Part shown: positions 1-8,904 of the stretch, in pieces
Numbering within the stretch: position 1 is the first letter of the stretch
How the letters are laid out: each line of letters opens with the position of its first letter
Source: Halorubrum halophilum
GTDB lineage: Archaea > Halobacteriota > Halobacteria > Halobacteriales > Haloferacaceae
Assembly (NCBI RefSeq): GCF_000739595.1
Contig: NZ_BBJP01000002.1
Span: 25,971-89,970, forward strand
Length of the DNA stretch: 64,000 nucleotides
Direction of reading: 5' to 3'
Program-made: the position numbers and the translations under genes
Notes under the pieces: model-generated
Told to the model about the DNA's origin: nothing
Databases searched by the model: none
The model's input: the letters and a program-made list of their open reading frames with translations, nothing else

Positions 1-580
1 CGAGTTCCTCGGCGACGTGCCCTCCGAGTACGAGGACGTGCGCTTCGAGGACTGGCTCGCGTCGCTGAAGACCGCCCGACTGCTGGAGGACTGGGCCGAC
101 GAGGTCGACGAGGACCGGATCACCGAGCGGTACGGTGTCGGTCCCGGCGACATCCGCGGGAAGGTCGACACCGCCGAGTGGCTCCTGCGCGCGGCCGAGA
201 CCCTCGCGCGCGACGTTGAGGGCGTCGACGGCGACGTCGTCGTCGCGGTCCGCGAGGCCCGGAAGCGCATCGAGTACGGCGTCCGCGAGGAGCTGCTCGA
301 TCTGGCCGGCGTCCGCAACGTCGGCCGGAAGCGCGCCCGGCGGCTGTTCGAGGCCGGGATCGAGACCCGCGCCGACCTCCGCGAGGCCGACAAGGCGGTC
401 GTCCTCGGCGCGCTCCGCGGCCGCGAGCGCACCGCCGAGCGGATCCTCGAACACGCGGGTCGCGAGGACCCCTCGATGGACGACGTGCGGCCGGACAAGT
501 CGGCCTCCGCGGCCGCGACCGCCGGCTCCGCGAGCGACGAGGACGGCGACGGTCAGGCGAGCCTGGGTGATTTCCGATGA
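1..580 (+). CDS. hel308: ATP-dependent DNA helicase Hel308, C-terminal part (5' truncated)
   Basis: Only the last ~190 residues lie in the window; the reading frame is open from base 2. Hel308 is a superfamily 2, 3'-5' helicase acting at stalled replication forks. The motor domains lie outside the window. What is visible is the helical C-terminal region and a helix-hairpin-helix-like segment ([20 protein letters not shown]), followed by a low-complexity Ala/Asp tail ending in SLGDF, a typical haloarchaeal Hel308 ending. The stop overlaps the start of the next gene (ATGA), so the two are probably co-transcribed. The identification rests on C-terminal similarity recalled from the family. Confidence 0.85.
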   Translation, partial: EFLGDVPSEYEDVRFEDWLASLKTARLLEDWADEVDEDRITERYGVGPGDIRGKVDTAEWLLRAAETLARDVEGVDGDVVVAVREARKRIEYGVREELLDLAGVRNVGRKRARRLFEAGIETRADLREADKAVVLGALRGRERTAERILEHAGREDPSMDDVRPDKSASAAATAGSASDEDGDGQASLGDFR

Positions 581-1155
581 GTGGTGAGTCCCACCCGACC
601 CCGTTCCACCGCCTCGTCGCGGGCACCGCCGTCATCGACGACCTCGACGCGTTCCTCGCGTCGCTCGACGAGATCGCGGCAGAGACTGGCGCGGTCGTGC
701 AGGCGTTCGACGCCGATTTCGTCGTCTCCGCCGCCCACCTCCGGGAGGCGACCCGCCTCGCCGCCCGCGCGATCGCCCGGGACGAGGCCGTCGCCCGCGA
801 TCCGGGCGTCGAGATCATGCTGTACGCGGCCGGTAGACGGCAGATCGATCGCGCGTTCGCGCTCGGCGTCGAGGAGGGCGAGGGGCGCGCGGTCGTCCTC
901 GTCGCCGACTTCGGCGGGGTTCCGGGGGCGGACCGCCCCGACGCGGACCTCGACGCCGCCGTCGCGTCAGTGGAGGACCTGCTCGCGTCGCCGACGGGGT
1001 CCAACGGTGCCATCAACGAGGGGTCCGATCCCGCCTTCGACGCGAAACGCGTCCGAGAGTTCTACGACATCGGCGACCGCGAGATCGCGGCGACCGCCGG
1101 CGATCTCTCCGACATCGTCCGCGAACGCGTCGCGCTCCTCGACGTCGAAAAGTAG
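577..1155 (+). CDS. cgi121: KEOPS complex subunit Cgi121
   Basis: 192 residues, the usual length for archaeal Cgi121. KEOPS makes the N6-threonylcarbamoyl group on A37 of ANN-decoding tRNAs in the cytoplasm; Cgi121 binds the Bud32 kinase and the tRNA 3' end. Family-like segments are the N-terminal strand with [16 protein letters not shown] and the central [20 protein letters not shown]. It overlaps hel308 by 4 bases (ATGA), implying translational coupling; this hel308-cgi121 pairing is common in haloarchaea. A stretch of divergent low-complexity sequence near residues 110-150 carries an Ala/Asp-rich insertion. Confidence 0.88.
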   Translation: MSGESHPTPFHRLVAGTAVIDDLDAFLASLDEIAAETGAVVQAFDADFVVSAAHLREATRLAARAIARDEAVARDPGVEIMLYAAGRRQIDRAFALGVEEGEGRAVVLVADFGGVPGADRPDADLDAAVASVEDLLASPTGSNGAINEGSDPAFDAKRVREFYDIGDREIAATAGDLSDIVRERVALLDVEK

Positions 1156-1158
1156 AAT

Positions 1159-1252
1159 CCGAACCCCCTTGCTTCGATTGGAAAACGCCGTACGTGGCGG
1201 CGATATCGTTCCAGTAGAAATTCTGACTCCAACCGAAACGAAGGGTGACAGC
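1159..1252. other. Inverted pair of ORB-like sequences in an intergenic stretch
   Basis: Between cgi121 and tRNA-Gln. A forward copy near 1229-1252 reads CCAACCGAAACGAAGGGTG. An inverted copy lies near 1159-1183; on the minus strand it reads CCAATCGAAGCAAGGGGG. Both resemble the Orc1-binding ORB sites at 42.5-43.3 kb (CCACCCGAAACGAAGGGG). No coding region is evident here. Function is inferred only. Confidence 0.4.
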
Positions 1253-1328
1253 GAGGGAGCGGGACGCGGCTCCGACGGCGGACAGATCGACGAGTCGGAC
1301 GAGAATTGACCGGAGCGAACCGCGAGAA

Positions 1329-1401
1329 TAGTCCATCCTGGATTCGAACCAGGGTCGTTGCCCCCAGAAGGCAACAGGATTGGCCACTACCCCAATGGAC
1401 T
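1329..1401 (-). tRNA. tRNA-Gln (anticodon CUG)
   Basis: On the minus strand the 7-bp acceptor stem AGTCCAT pairs with ATGGACT, followed by discriminator A (base 1329). The anticodon arm is TTGCC-TTCTGGG-GGCAA, giving anticodon CTG (Gln). The T arm has the canonical GGTTCGAATCC loop region. No CCA is encoded and no intron is seen. A TATA-like TTACAAAG lies about 35-43 bases upstream on the same strand. Confidence 0.95.
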
Positions 1402-1592
1402 GTGCGCACTCACCGATAGCCAGTGGGTCTTTGTAAGCGTTGCGCGTCGCCGGCCCTCTGTCACGAGTTCACAGGCGTTCGGGGAGGAAGCGGGGGCAGC
1501 CGAGGGGACGGACGCGGAGGAATCCCGCGATACCGATCGCCGAACGTGCGTATATCGATGCGCTTTAGCCGGTCGGATAGCCACGAGCCTGT

Positions 1593-2201
1593 ATGTACGT
1601 CGGACGATTCGTCGTCGTCGCGCCCGGTATCGGCGCCTACCGCGTCTCCTCGCGCTCGTTCCCGAACCGCCGAGTGACCGACAGGGACGGAACGCTCACC
1701 GTCGGGCCCACCCCAGACGCGCCCGAGACGGACAACCCCTACGTCTCGTACAACTGCGCGCGCGCGGTCCACACACCGACCGACGAGCCGCTGGCCGTCG
1801 TCGGCAACGGCTCCCACGTCGACCCGATCGCGGAGAAGCTCGAACTGGGGTACCCCGCCCGCGACGCGCTGGCGACGCCCCTACTCGCGCTCGACTTCGA
1901 GAAGGACGACTACGACACCCCCCGTATCGCCGGCGTTGTCGGGAGCGAGACCGCGACGATCGGGGTCGTCCGCCGCGACGGGCTCGTCGTCGAGGCCGTC
2001 GAGGAGCCGACGATCGTGGCCACCTACGAGACGGACAGCCCCGAGCCGTACGCCCTCGCGGCCGCGGACGCCGAGACGTCCGACGCCGCGGCGGCCGCGA
2101 CGGAAGTTCTCGACGCCGACTTCGAGCACCCGGTGTGCGCCGCGGGCGCGACCGTCGACGGCGACGGCGTGACGCTGGCGTTCGACAACGACGCGGAGTA
2201 G
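1593..2201 (+). CDS. purO: IMP cyclohydrolase, archaeal PurO type
   Basis: 202 residues, full length for PurO. It closes FAICAR to IMP in the last step of de novo purine synthesis in archaea, which lack the bacterial PurH cyclohydrolase domain. Recognisable segments are the N-terminal [25 protein letters not shown], then [10 protein letters not shown] and [17 protein letters not shown]-like GCTTTAG lies about 29 bases before the ATG, so the transcript is probably leaderless. The next gene is convergent, 4 bases away. Confidence 0.92.
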   Translation: MYVGRFVVVAPGIGAYRVSSRSFPNRRVTDRDGTLTVGPTPDAPETDNPYVSYNCARAVHTPTDEPLAVVGNGSHVDPIAEKLELGYPARDALATPLLALDFEKDDYDTPRIAGVVGSETATIGVVRRDGLVVEAVEEPTIVATYETDSPEPYALAAADAETSDAAAAATEVLDADFEHPVCAAGATVDGDGVTLAFDNDAE

Positions 2202-2205
2202 CGCG

Positions 2206-2583
2206 TTACTCCCGTTCGTCCGGGTCGAACGCGTCGATCGCGGCGTGAACGCCCTCCACCCACTCGTCCAAGGCGCCGTGGAGGCGCTCCTTCGCTTCCG
2301 GGACCGATATCGCGGTGTACTGGTAGACGTAGCCGCCCGAGTCGAGCAGCCGGCGGCGGCGCTCGACGAGCCCCTTCTCGCGCAGCGTCGACAGCGACCG
2401 ATTCACGTTCGACCGGTCCCGGTCGAGGGTCTCGGCGAGCTCGGCGACGGTGCTCCCCGGATGATCGAGCAGCGTCAGGTACGTGCGGCTCTCGTGGTCC
2501 CGGACGCCGAACACGCAGGAGAGCACGTGATCGAAGGAGGGAGACACGTCGCCGACGAGGTCCTCGATCTCGGGGTCGCTCAT
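2206..2583 (-). CDS. TrmB/MarR-type winged-helix transcriptional regulator
   Basis: 125 residues. Residues ~30-85 form a winged helix: SRTYLTLLDHPGSTVAELAETLDRDRSNVNRSLSTLREKGLVERRRRL, with recognition helix around DRSNVNRSL and a wing ending in YVYQYTAISV. The C-terminal helix is likely for dimerisation. No sensor domain is visible, so the ligand is unknown. It is convergent with purO. Fold assignment is secure; TrmB-like versus MarR-like is not settled from sequence alone. Confidence 0.8.
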   Translation of the reverse strand: MSDPEIEDLVGDVSPSFDHVLSCVFGVRDHESRTYLTLLDHPGSTVAELAETLDRDRSNVNRSLSTLREKGLVERRRRLLDSGGYVYQYTAISVPEAKERLHGALDEWVEGVHAAIDAFDPDERE

Positions 2584-2653
2584 GGGCGCCGTTCGGCGGC
2601 GGTCGGGTTAAAAGTCGCCATCCGCTCGGCGCTCGATCGGCGGCCGCCGACGC

Positions 2654-2896
2654 TCAGTCGTCGCCTGCGGCGTATCCCATCCGGCGAACGCAGCCGCGCA
2701 TCCCCGACTCGTCGCTGTGGCGGTGGAGGTTCGTCGGCGTGTCGCAGTGGTAGGTCTCCCCGTCGTACCGGAGCACGACCTCGTGGTCGCCGCCGGCGAC
2801 TTCGACGTCGACGAGGATCCGTTGCCCGTCGTTGAGGGCGTCGATGATCTCGTCGACCGACAGCTCGCCGGCCGCCACTCGGAGTACCTCGGCCAT
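2654..2896 (-). CDS. Small conserved haloarchaeal protein, unknown function
   Basis: 80 residues from the ATG at 2896; a longer reading frame upstream is Arg-rich and atypical, so the shorter start is chosen. The protein has an N-terminal helix (SVDEIIDALNDGQRILVDVEVAGG), a β-rich centre (HEVVLRYDGETYHCDTPTNLHRH) and a C-terminal GMRGCVRRMGYA. Two Cys and three His could bind metal, but no standard zinc motif is formed. No function is proposed. Confidence 0.7.
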   Translation of the reverse strand: MAEVLRVAAGELSVDEIIDALNDGQRILVDVEVAGGDHEVVLRYDGETYHCDTPTNLHRHSDESGMRGCVRRMGYAAGDD

Positions 2897-2964
2897 TGTC
2901 GTGCGTTCGGGGCTCCGCGAGTTAAGTTCGACGTGTTCGCGTCGGCGGTGGAGCGAAATCGGAG

Positions 2965-3651
2965 TCAGGTCATCGTTGAGTCCGGACCGCCCTCCTTCTC
3001 CGGCGGCTCGATCCCCTCGGCGGCGGCCACGTCCTCGGTCCGTTTCTCGGCCTCGACGTGCCAACGGTCAATCTCCGACTCGTAGTCGGCGAGGATGTCG
3101 CTCACCTCGGCTTTCAGCTCGTCGTCGTTGACGTTCACCTCGAAGACGAACGTCTCGCCGTCCTCGCCGCGGCCGACCTCTTGGATGTTGGCGCTGACGA
3201 GCTCGTTGTCGAAGTAGTACGGCGCCATCTGCGTCATCACCTTCCGGTACACCGTGTCCTCGACCTTCCGGAGCGCCTTGCGGCTCGCGGAGTCGGCCGC
3301 GCGGGCGACGTGACCGATCGACTCGCCCCAGCTCTCCATCGCGCTCTCCGTGTCGTTCTCCTCGACTTTCTCGTAGGACTCGGTGAGCTTCTCGCCGGCC
3401 GTCTGGAGGTCCTCGCCGGGCGACTGCCCGGCCTGTTCGCCCTCCCCCTCGCCGACGGACGCCTGCTCGGCGGTCTTCTCTGACACGTCCTCGTCGATGC
3501 GCTCGTGAGACTTCGGGCGCCAGTCGTCGAACTCGTGGAACGCGTCGCCGTCGGCGCCGGTCTCTCGAAGGGCCAGAGCGATCCGTTCGCCGTGTTCGAC
3601 CGCGTCGCCCCAGTCCCCGCGCACCTTGAAGCCGGAGATGCTCTCTTCCAT
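2965..3651 (-). CDS. Conserved haloarchaeal protein (DUF5828-like)
   Basis: 228 residues, mostly helical and highly acidic. N-terminal residues 1-60 (GFKVRGDWGDAVEHGERIALAL) lead to a disordered Glu/Gly/Gln linker (~65-100), then a helical region rich in Glu and Ser, and an α/β C-terminal domain (APYYFDNELVSANIQEV to EVNVNDDELKAEVSDIL). It lacks signal peptide and membrane segments. The upstream minus-strand region has two TATA-like elements (TATACGCG, CTTATAGG). The DUF label is from memory. Confidence 0.7.
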   Translation of the reverse strand: MEESISGFKVRGDWGDAVEHGERIALALRETGADGDAFHEFDDWRPKSHERIDEDVSEKTAEQASVGEGEGEQAGQSPGEDLQTAGEKLTESYEKVEENDTESAMESWGESIGHVARAADSASRKALRKVEDTVYRKVMTQMAPYYFDNELVSANIQEVGRGEDGETFVFEVNVNDDELKAEVSDILADYESEIDRWHVEAEKRTEDVAAAEGIEPPEKEGGPDSTMT

Positions 3652-3748
3652 CGTGTTGCACCCTATAAGAAACGAACGCGTATAAGTCTCTCCGACTTGA
3701 CGTAAGCCGGCGCACGCCCCGATCGTTTCATGGGCGGCGAGCCTCGGC

Positions 3749-3982
3749 CTATTTCCCGTACGCGAGCCGGCGACCGAGCGCGTCGATCCGGTCTTTGAGG
3801 TCGCTGAGAAATCCCCCCGGCGAGACCCGGCGGAACGACGACTCGTCGACCTCGATTCGCTCGCCGGCGAAGGGGTCGTGATCGGTGCGCTCCTCGGAGT
3901 CCTTGTCGCCGTTCACCGCGCCGACGACGGTCGACATCGAGCACCGACCGCACGCCTCCGCTTGGATCTCTTCGTCAGTCAT
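3749..3982 (-). CDS. Small acidic protein with one CxxC pair, unknown function
   Basis: 77 residues. N-terminal MTDEEIQAEACGRCSMSTVVGAVNGDKDS holds the only two Cys (CGRC, residues 11-14). The C-terminal end, FLSDLKDRIDALGRRLAYGK, looks amphipathic and helical. A lone CxxC could be half a zinc site completed in a dimer. Codon use matches its neighbours. No function is proposed. Confidence 0.6.
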   Translation of the reverse strand: MTDEEIQAEACGRCSMSTVVGAVNGDKDSEERTDHDPFAGERIEVDESSFRRVSPGGFLSDLKDRIDALGRRLAYGK

Positions 3983-4130
3983 AGACGTATTCTTCCCGGA
4001 CGTTCGTGTCTGATCGTCTTAAAACCCGGGCTCGGAGCCGTTACGGTGGATTCTCGGGAGCGACCACGGTGCGGAAACCGGCCGACACCGGCCCGATGCG
4101 CTTTTCAATCGGACCATGGAATGAGTTCAC

Positions 4131-4511
4131 ATGGGATACCGCGTCGTCGACACGGACTCGGTGGAGCCGAAGCCCGACCGCCCCTGCGAGTGCCGGAAGC
4201 TCTCCAAGCCGGGCGGGCTCGATGCCGCGGCGATCAACCGATTCCGCGCCGAGCCGGGCGAGCAGCTCCCGCTCGCGTATCACTACCACGAGACTCAACA
4301 GGAGGCGTTCTACGTGCTCAGCGGGACGCTCTCGGTGGAGACGCCGGACGAGACCTACGAGGTCCCCGCGGACGACCTGTTCGTCGTCGATCCCGAGAGC
4401 CCGCAGCGAGCGTACAACCCGGCCGACGCCGACGGTCCCGTGACCGCGCTCGCGATCGGCGCGCCGCCGGCCGACGACGACGCGGTCGCCTACGACCCGG
4501 ACGATGAGTGA
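4131..4511 (+). CDS. Single-domain cupin protein
   Basis: 126 residues. The β-barrel spans ~residues 35-110, with the first cupin motif YHYHETQQEAFYVLSG (HxH plus downstream Glu) and a second-motif region DLFVVDPESPQRAYNPADADG, where a Gln sits at the usual His position. The metal site may therefore be altered. Substrate is unknown. The gene overlaps the next by 8 bases, suggesting an operon. Confidence 0.82.
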   Translation: MGYRVVDTDSVEPKPDRPCECRKLSKPGGLDAAAINRFRAEPGEQLPLAYHYHETQQEAFYVLSGTLSVETPDETYEVPADDLFVVDPESPQRAYNPADADGPVTALAIGAPPADDDAVAYDPDDE

Positions 4512-5136
4512 CGCCGCCGGCGGCGGGGGCGACGGCCGCCGCGACCCCGAGGAGCTGCCGTCCGAGATTCGCGAGGCGGTCCCCGACTACGACGACGAGT
4601 ACCTCGACCGCGTCTCCGACCGACTGATGTACAGCTACGACCTCGACGCCGACGTCGTCGTCGACGGCGAACGCTTCGATCTCACCGCCGAGATGCGGAT
4701 GCGCAACCAGAAGCAGTTCCTCCACCCCGCGCTGAGCTACGCGGACCACGACGTGATGGAGTACGTCTTCGCTCGTCGGGTGTCGACGCCGAGCGTCGGC
4801 GAGTTAGAGCGGCTCGCGGAGTTCGCCCACGGCGTCGCCGACGACCGGGTCGAGGGGAACGAACAGCACTACGGCACCGACATCACGGTCGTGCTCGTCG
4901 GCGACCGGATCCCGGAGGCCGTCGCCGAGTTCGTCGACGGGTTCCGGGACCGGACGCTGCTGAAGTTCGGCTACTACGGCCACTACGAGGTGAACCTCAT
5001 CGTCGTCGCGCCCGACGAAGAGCGGCTCGTCGCCAGCGAGGCCGCGGACAGCGCCGAAGCCCTCCGGCTGTGGGAGCCGGTCGAGAAGCCGGACGAGGGG
5101 ATCTTCTCGAAGTTCGCGAAGCGGTTCTGGCGCTGA
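4504..5136 (+). CDS. Conserved haloarchaeal protein (DUF5806-like)
   Basis: 210 residues, soluble and acidic. It starts inside the end of the cupin gene (ATGA-like overlap), so it is probably co-translated. Visible segments: YDDEYLDRVSDRLMYSYDLDADVVVDGERFDLTAEMRM, a central helical part (VGELERLAEFAHGVADDRV) and the C-terminal FGYYGHYEVNLIVVAPDEERL. The C-terminus is basic (FSKFAKRFWR). No catalytic motif is recognised. The DUF name is from memory. Confidence 0.7.
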   Translation: MSDAAGGGGDGRRDPEELPSEIREAVPDYDDEYLDRVSDRLMYSYDLDADVVVDGERFDLTAEMRMRNQKQFLHPALSYADHDVMEYVFARRVSTPSVGELERLAEFAHGVADDRVEGNEQHYGTDITVVLVGDRIPEAVAEFVDGFRDRTLLKFGYYGHYEVNLIVVAPDEERLVASEAADSAEALRLWEPVEKPDEGIFSKFAKRFWR

Positions 5137-5189
5137 TCGAGGCGAAAATAGTTGTTAAAACGAAGCGGTGCCGCGGAGCGGCGTCGCCG

Positions 5190-7043
5190 TCAGTCGTCGC
5201 TCGGCTCCGCCGCGGGCGCGTCGCCGCCGCGGACCGTTCTGAGGTTCCCGACCCCGATCCGGACGAGCGACAGGGCGATGTAGATCAGCGCCAGTCCGAG
5301 GAGCATCTGCGCCACGGACGAGAGCTGCGCGCCGAGCGTCCCGGCGCCGCCCTGTATCAGGTTGACGTAGAGGTTGTTGTACAGCGCGACCCACGTCAGC
5401 CCGAGCACAGTGATGGTCACCATGACCGCCATCGGGACGCCGGTGGAGACGAGCTGCTTGGACTCGTCCCAGTTGGCGAGCCACACGGTCGCCGTCAGCA
5501 GCGCGAGCGCCGCAAGCAGCTGGTTCGCGCCGCCGAACAGCCCCCAGAGCGTCTGCCACTGCCCCGAGATGACGAGCACGTACGCGATACCGATCTGGAT
5601 GACCGGGTTCGTGTACCGGCCGCGGGCGGCCGCCCCGATCCCCCCCGAGAGCCCGGAGACGGTCATACCGTCGTCCATGCCGACGATCTCCTCCATCATG
5701 TACCGACCCAGTCGCACGGCGGTGTCGGTGGAGGTGAGCAGGAAGCTCACCAGGACGAGCGCCATGAACACACTCCCGATGGCCTCCGGGATCCCGAAGC
5801 TGGTGAGGATGATCCCGCCGCCGGTCGCGAAGTTCGGCAGCGCGCCGCCGATGCCGCCGCCGGCGGCGTCACCGGCGAAACCGGCGACCGCGAGCGTCGA
5901 CAGCGCGAGGGCGCCGAGCAGCCCCTCGCCGAGCATCCCGCCGTAGCCGATCAGGCGGGCGTCGCTCTCCTTGTTGAGCTGTTTCGAGGTCGTCCCCGAG
6001 GAGACGAGCGAGTGGAACCCGCTGATCGTCCCGCAGGCGATAGTGATGAAGAGCAGCGGGAACAGCGGGAACAGCCCCGCCGCCTCGATGCCCCAGAAGC
6101 CCTCGAAGACGCCGATCGAGGAGTCGATAACGAGCGGCTGGCTCGATGTGGAGAAGATCGTACCCACGATGATCGCCAGCACGCCACCGCCGACCCCGGT
6201 GTACAGCAGGAACGACGAGAGGTAGTCGCGCGGCTGGAGCAGCACCCAGACGGGGAGCGCGCTCGCGATACCGGCGTACACCATCACGATCGGGATCCAG
6301 GCGGCGGTGTTGCCGCCGAGCGCCGCCGCGCCGGGGACCCAACTGCCCGTGCTCCCGCTGAACAGCACGAACGTCCCCGCGTCGTGACTCCCCTCAGCGA
6401 GTGCGAACAGCGCGAACGGGTACTGGATGCCGACCCAGACGCCGGCGAACACGCCGGCGACGAACAGGATCGTCCCCGGGACGAACGGGCCGTTGAGCTG
6501 GTAGAGGTAGACCCCGAAGACGAGCGCGAGCGCCACGTACACGGTGCTTGCGGTCGTGACCTCCGGGAACGCGTTGAACACGATCCCGACGACCAGTGCG
6601 AACACCGCGACGACGAGGATGATCGTGAGGAACGCGAACCACAGCAGCAGGTTCTTCCCCCGTTCCCCGACGTACTGCCCCACGATGTACCCGATCGAGC
6701 GACCCTCGTGGCGGATCGAACTCGACAGCGAGATGAAGTCGTGGACGGCGCCCATCAGCGGGTTTCCGATCGCGATCCACAGCATCGCCGGGACCCACCC
6801 CCAGATGGCCCCCGCGGTGATCGGACCGACGATCGGCGCGCCGCCTGCGATGCTCGAGAAGTGATGCCCCAGCAGTACCGGTTTCTTCGACGGTACGTAC
6901 TCCTGACCGTCCTCGTACTTGTGCGCCGGCGTCTCGCGCTCGTCGTCGAGTTCGACGAACCGCGAGAGGTACCGCGAGTACCCCATGTATCCGACGGTGA
7001 ACGTTCCGAGAACGGCGACCATAATCCAAATTACACTTGTCAT
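5190..7043 (-). CDS. cstA: CstA-family carbon starvation / peptide-pyruvate transporter
   Basis: 617 residues, many transmembrane helices along the whole length. The CstA signature is near the N-terminus: PVLLGHHFSSIAGGAPIVGP, then PAMLWIAIGNPLMGAVHDFISL. Known CstA proteins import pyruvate or peptides when carbon is short. The N-terminus (VIWIMVAVLGTFTVGYMGYSRYLS) is the first membrane helix. A TATA-like TATTTAATA lies about 40 bases before the start, so a short leader is possible. The C-terminus is short and Ala-rich, without an added domain. Confidence 0.93.
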   Translation of the reverse strand: MTSVIWIMVAVLGTFTVGYMGYSRYLSRFVELDDERETPAHKYEDGQEYVPSKKPVLLGHHFSSIAGGAPIVGPITAGAIWGWVPAMLWIAIGNPLMGAVHDFISLSSSIRHEGRSIGYIVGQYVGERGKNLLLWFAFLTIILVVAVFALVVGIVFNAFPEVTTASTVYVALALVFGVYLYQLNGPFVPGTILFVAGVFAGVWVGIQYPFALFALAEGSHDAGTFVLFSGSTGSWVPGAAALGGNTAAWIPIVMVYAGIASALPVWVLLQPRDYLSSFLLYTGVGGGVLAIIVGTIFSTSSQPLVIDSSIGVFEGFWGIEAAGLFPLFPLLFITIACGTISGFHSLVSSGTTSKQLNKESDARLIGYGGMLGEGLLGALALSTLAVAGFAGDAAGGGIGGALPNFATGGGIILTSFGIPEAIGSVFMALVLVSFLLTSTDTAVRLGRYMMEEIVGMDDGMTVSGLSGGIGAAARGRYTNPVIQIGIAYVLVISGQWQTLWGLFGGANQLLAALALLTATVWLANWDESKQLVSTGVPMAVMVTITVLGLTWVALYNNLYVNLIQGGAGTLGAQLSSVAQMLLGLALIYIALSLVRIGVGNLRTVRGGDAPAAEPSDD

Positions 7044-7205
7044 GAGTTCCCCTGCCTCACGAGACCGGTTCGGAAAGAGCGTATTAAATATTGGCTTCGA
7101 CCGTGATAGATAGGCGATCGATCCGATCGAATCACCCGACTGGAAGCCGTACGTCGATTAGTTTCTCCAGCTCGCGTGTTGATTTCGCTGTTCGGATTTC
7201 GGTTC

Positions 7206-8183
7206 TTACTCGCGCGCACTCACGGGTTCCCCCGTCTCGACGTCGAGCGCGGCCGCGACATCGGAGAGCACGTCTCCGCGAACCTCTCGCGTTCGCGACT
7301 CGATCTCGGCGACCAGCGGCGGGTCGAACTCCTCGCGGACCTGATCGAGCCGCTCGCGTTCGGTCGCGATTTTCTCACGGAGATAGGTGGCCCCGCGTCC
7401 CTCCTCGTCGTCGTCCGGCGACGGGGTGAGCTTGTTCGCGACGAGCCCGCGGACGCGCAGGTCGCGCTCGGTGAACCCCTCGATCGCCCGACCAGTCTCG
7501 TTGACCGACAGCTGATCGGGGTTCAACACGAGGAAGAAGGCGGCGTCGTTCCGCATCGTGTCGCCGGCGAACTCGAAGAACTCCTTGCGGCGGTGGAGCC
7601 GCTCCAAGACGGGGTCGCCGTCCATCAGGCGCCGCGGCTCCATGTCGCCGATCGCGGCCTTCTCGAACAGGTCGATCGACTGCTTGCGCTTGTACAGCAG
7701 GCGGTCGATCCAGTCGCCGAGAAAGTCGGGGAGCCCGAGCAGCCGCAGCGTCGACCCGGTCGGCGCGGTGTCGAAGACGACGCGGTCGTACGGCTCGCTC
7801 TCCTCGCGCATCACGCCCACGAACGCGTCGAAGAGGGCGGCCTCGTACGCGCCCGGCGTCCCGTGCGACATCTCCAGCTGCCGGTTGATCTCCGAGACCA
7901 TCGCCGCCGACACCTGCTCGGAGAGCCCCTCGCGGATCTCCTGGAGGTGCCGCTGCATCTCGTCTTCGGGGTCGATCTCCATCGCGTCGAGCCCGTCGAC
8001 GCCGTCGACCGACTCGGGGTCGTCGCCAAACTGTTGGTCGAACACGTCGGATACGGAGTGCGCCGGATCGGTCGAGACGACGAGCGTGCGAAGCCCCGCG
8101 TCGGCGCAACGATACGCGTACGCACAGGAGACGGTCGTTTTGCCGACTCCGCCCTTCCCGCCGAAGAAGACGAACTGCTCCAT
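7206..8183 (-). CDS. ArsA/Get3-family ATPase
   Basis: 325 residues from the ATG at 8183. Deviant Walker A is FFGGKGGVGKTTVSCAYA (residues ~4-21); switch I region is STDPAHSVSDVF and switch II is FDTAPTGSTLRLL. Family members deliver tail-anchored membrane proteins (Get3) or drive arsenite efflux (ArsA). Only one ATPase unit is present, as in Get3, and no ArsB neighbour is visible, so a targeting role is more likely. The start overlaps the stop of the upstream 98-aa gene (TGATG), implying coupling. Confidence 0.9.
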   Translation of the reverse strand: MEQFVFFGGKGGVGKTTVSCAYAYRCADAGLRTLVVSTDPAHSVSDVFDQQFGDDPESVDGVDGLDAMEIDPEDEMQRHLQEIREGLSEQVSAAMVSEINRQLEMSHGTPGAYEAALFDAFVGVMREESEPYDRVVFDTAPTGSTLRLLGLPDFLGDWIDRLLYKRKQSIDLFEKAAIGDMEPRRLMDGDPVLERLHRRKEFFEFAGDTMRNDAAFFLVLNPDQLSVNETGRAIEGFTERDLRVRGLVANKLTPSPDDDEEGRGATYLREKIATERERLDQVREEFDPPLVAEIESRTREVRGDVLSDVAAALDVETGEPVSARE

Positions 8184-8479
8184 CAGAAGTGGTACTGCTG
8201 GCCTTTCCGCTCGATCAGGCTCTCGCGGTCCCACAGCCGACGTTCCCACGCCTCGAACTCGTCTTCGAGGTAGGGGAGCAGCTCGGCGGTGTAGTACGAG
8301 ACCGGCGAAGGGATCCCGAAGGCGTCGGGGAAACACGCGAGCATGAACTCGTCTTCCGCGTCCTCGGCCTCCTTCTCGATCTTCTCGTAGGCCGGATGAG
8401 TTATCATCCCGTGGTACAGCCCCCGGAGCCACTCCTCAAACGCGGCCCGAAAGGCGGCGATCCGATCGGCTACTGTCAT
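8183..8479 (-). CDS. Conserved small protein upstream of ArsA/Get3-like ATPase
   Basis: 98 residues, helical, with aromatic-rich segments EEWLRGLYHGMITHPAYEKIEKEAEDAEDEFML and YYTAELLPYLEDEFEAWERRLWDRE. It overlaps the ATPase start by one base, so the two are likely made together. No Cys motif and no membrane helix. A partner or regulatory role with the ATPase is inferred only from position. Confidence 0.75.
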   Translation of the reverse strand: MTVADRIAAFRAAFEEWLRGLYHGMITHPAYEKIEKEAEDAEDEFMLACFPDAFGIPSPVSYYTAELLPYLEDEFEAWERRLWDRESLIERKGQQYHF

Positions 8480-8539
8480 GATTCATCGTGATACGCGGGC
8501 GCGGTAAAAGCTGTCGCGGAGCCGCGACCGCCGCGCCGA

Positions 8540-8749
8540 TTAGGCCGAGTTGCCGTCCGCGGCGAGCTCGCCCTGCGGCTCCTCGGCGTCGTTGCCCTCG
8601 TCCTCGCCGAGCTCCGGCCGATCGTCGCCGGGACTCGGCGTGTGGACGCTGTTACCGAGCGCGCCCCAGACGAGATACAGCATCGCGATGACCATGAGCA
8701 GTGTCATGACCGTCGCGACGATCCCCACTACCGACACGTACTGGAACAT
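8540..8749 (-). CDS. Small single-span membrane protein
   Basis: 69 residues using the ATG at 8749; a further in-frame ATG 30 bases upstream would add ten Arg-rich residues and is less likely. One hydrophobic segment covers residues ~6-32 ([24 protein letters not shown]). The rest is an acidic disordered tail with a short Pro/Gly linker. It is divergent from the CobW-family gene. Confidence 0.65.
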   Translation of the reverse strand: MFQYVSVVGIVATVMTLLMVIAMLYLVWGALGNSVHTPSPGDDRPELGEDEGNDAEEPQGELAADGNSA

Positions 8750-8904
8750 GGTGCGCGGTCCGCGGGCGCGACGTATCAACGTATCGGCTTCTAGCGGACG
8801 AGAGGCGCGACGGTCGCCGACGCGGACGGAGCGGTCGGCGCGGCACCGGCGACCGCGACCGCTTCCGCCGCCGACTTGAAGGGAACCGCCGACCGAGCGA
8901 CCCC

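Noticed and set aside
967..1409. Minus-strand reading frames over the tRNA-Gln gene
   Set aside because: They run through the tRNA and the end of cgi121.
5070..7106. 678-codon plus-strand reading frame
   Set aside because: It is antisense to the CstA transporter; in this GC-rich DNA, reverse frames stay open. Its product is Asp/Arg/Glu/His-rich low complexity without a family.
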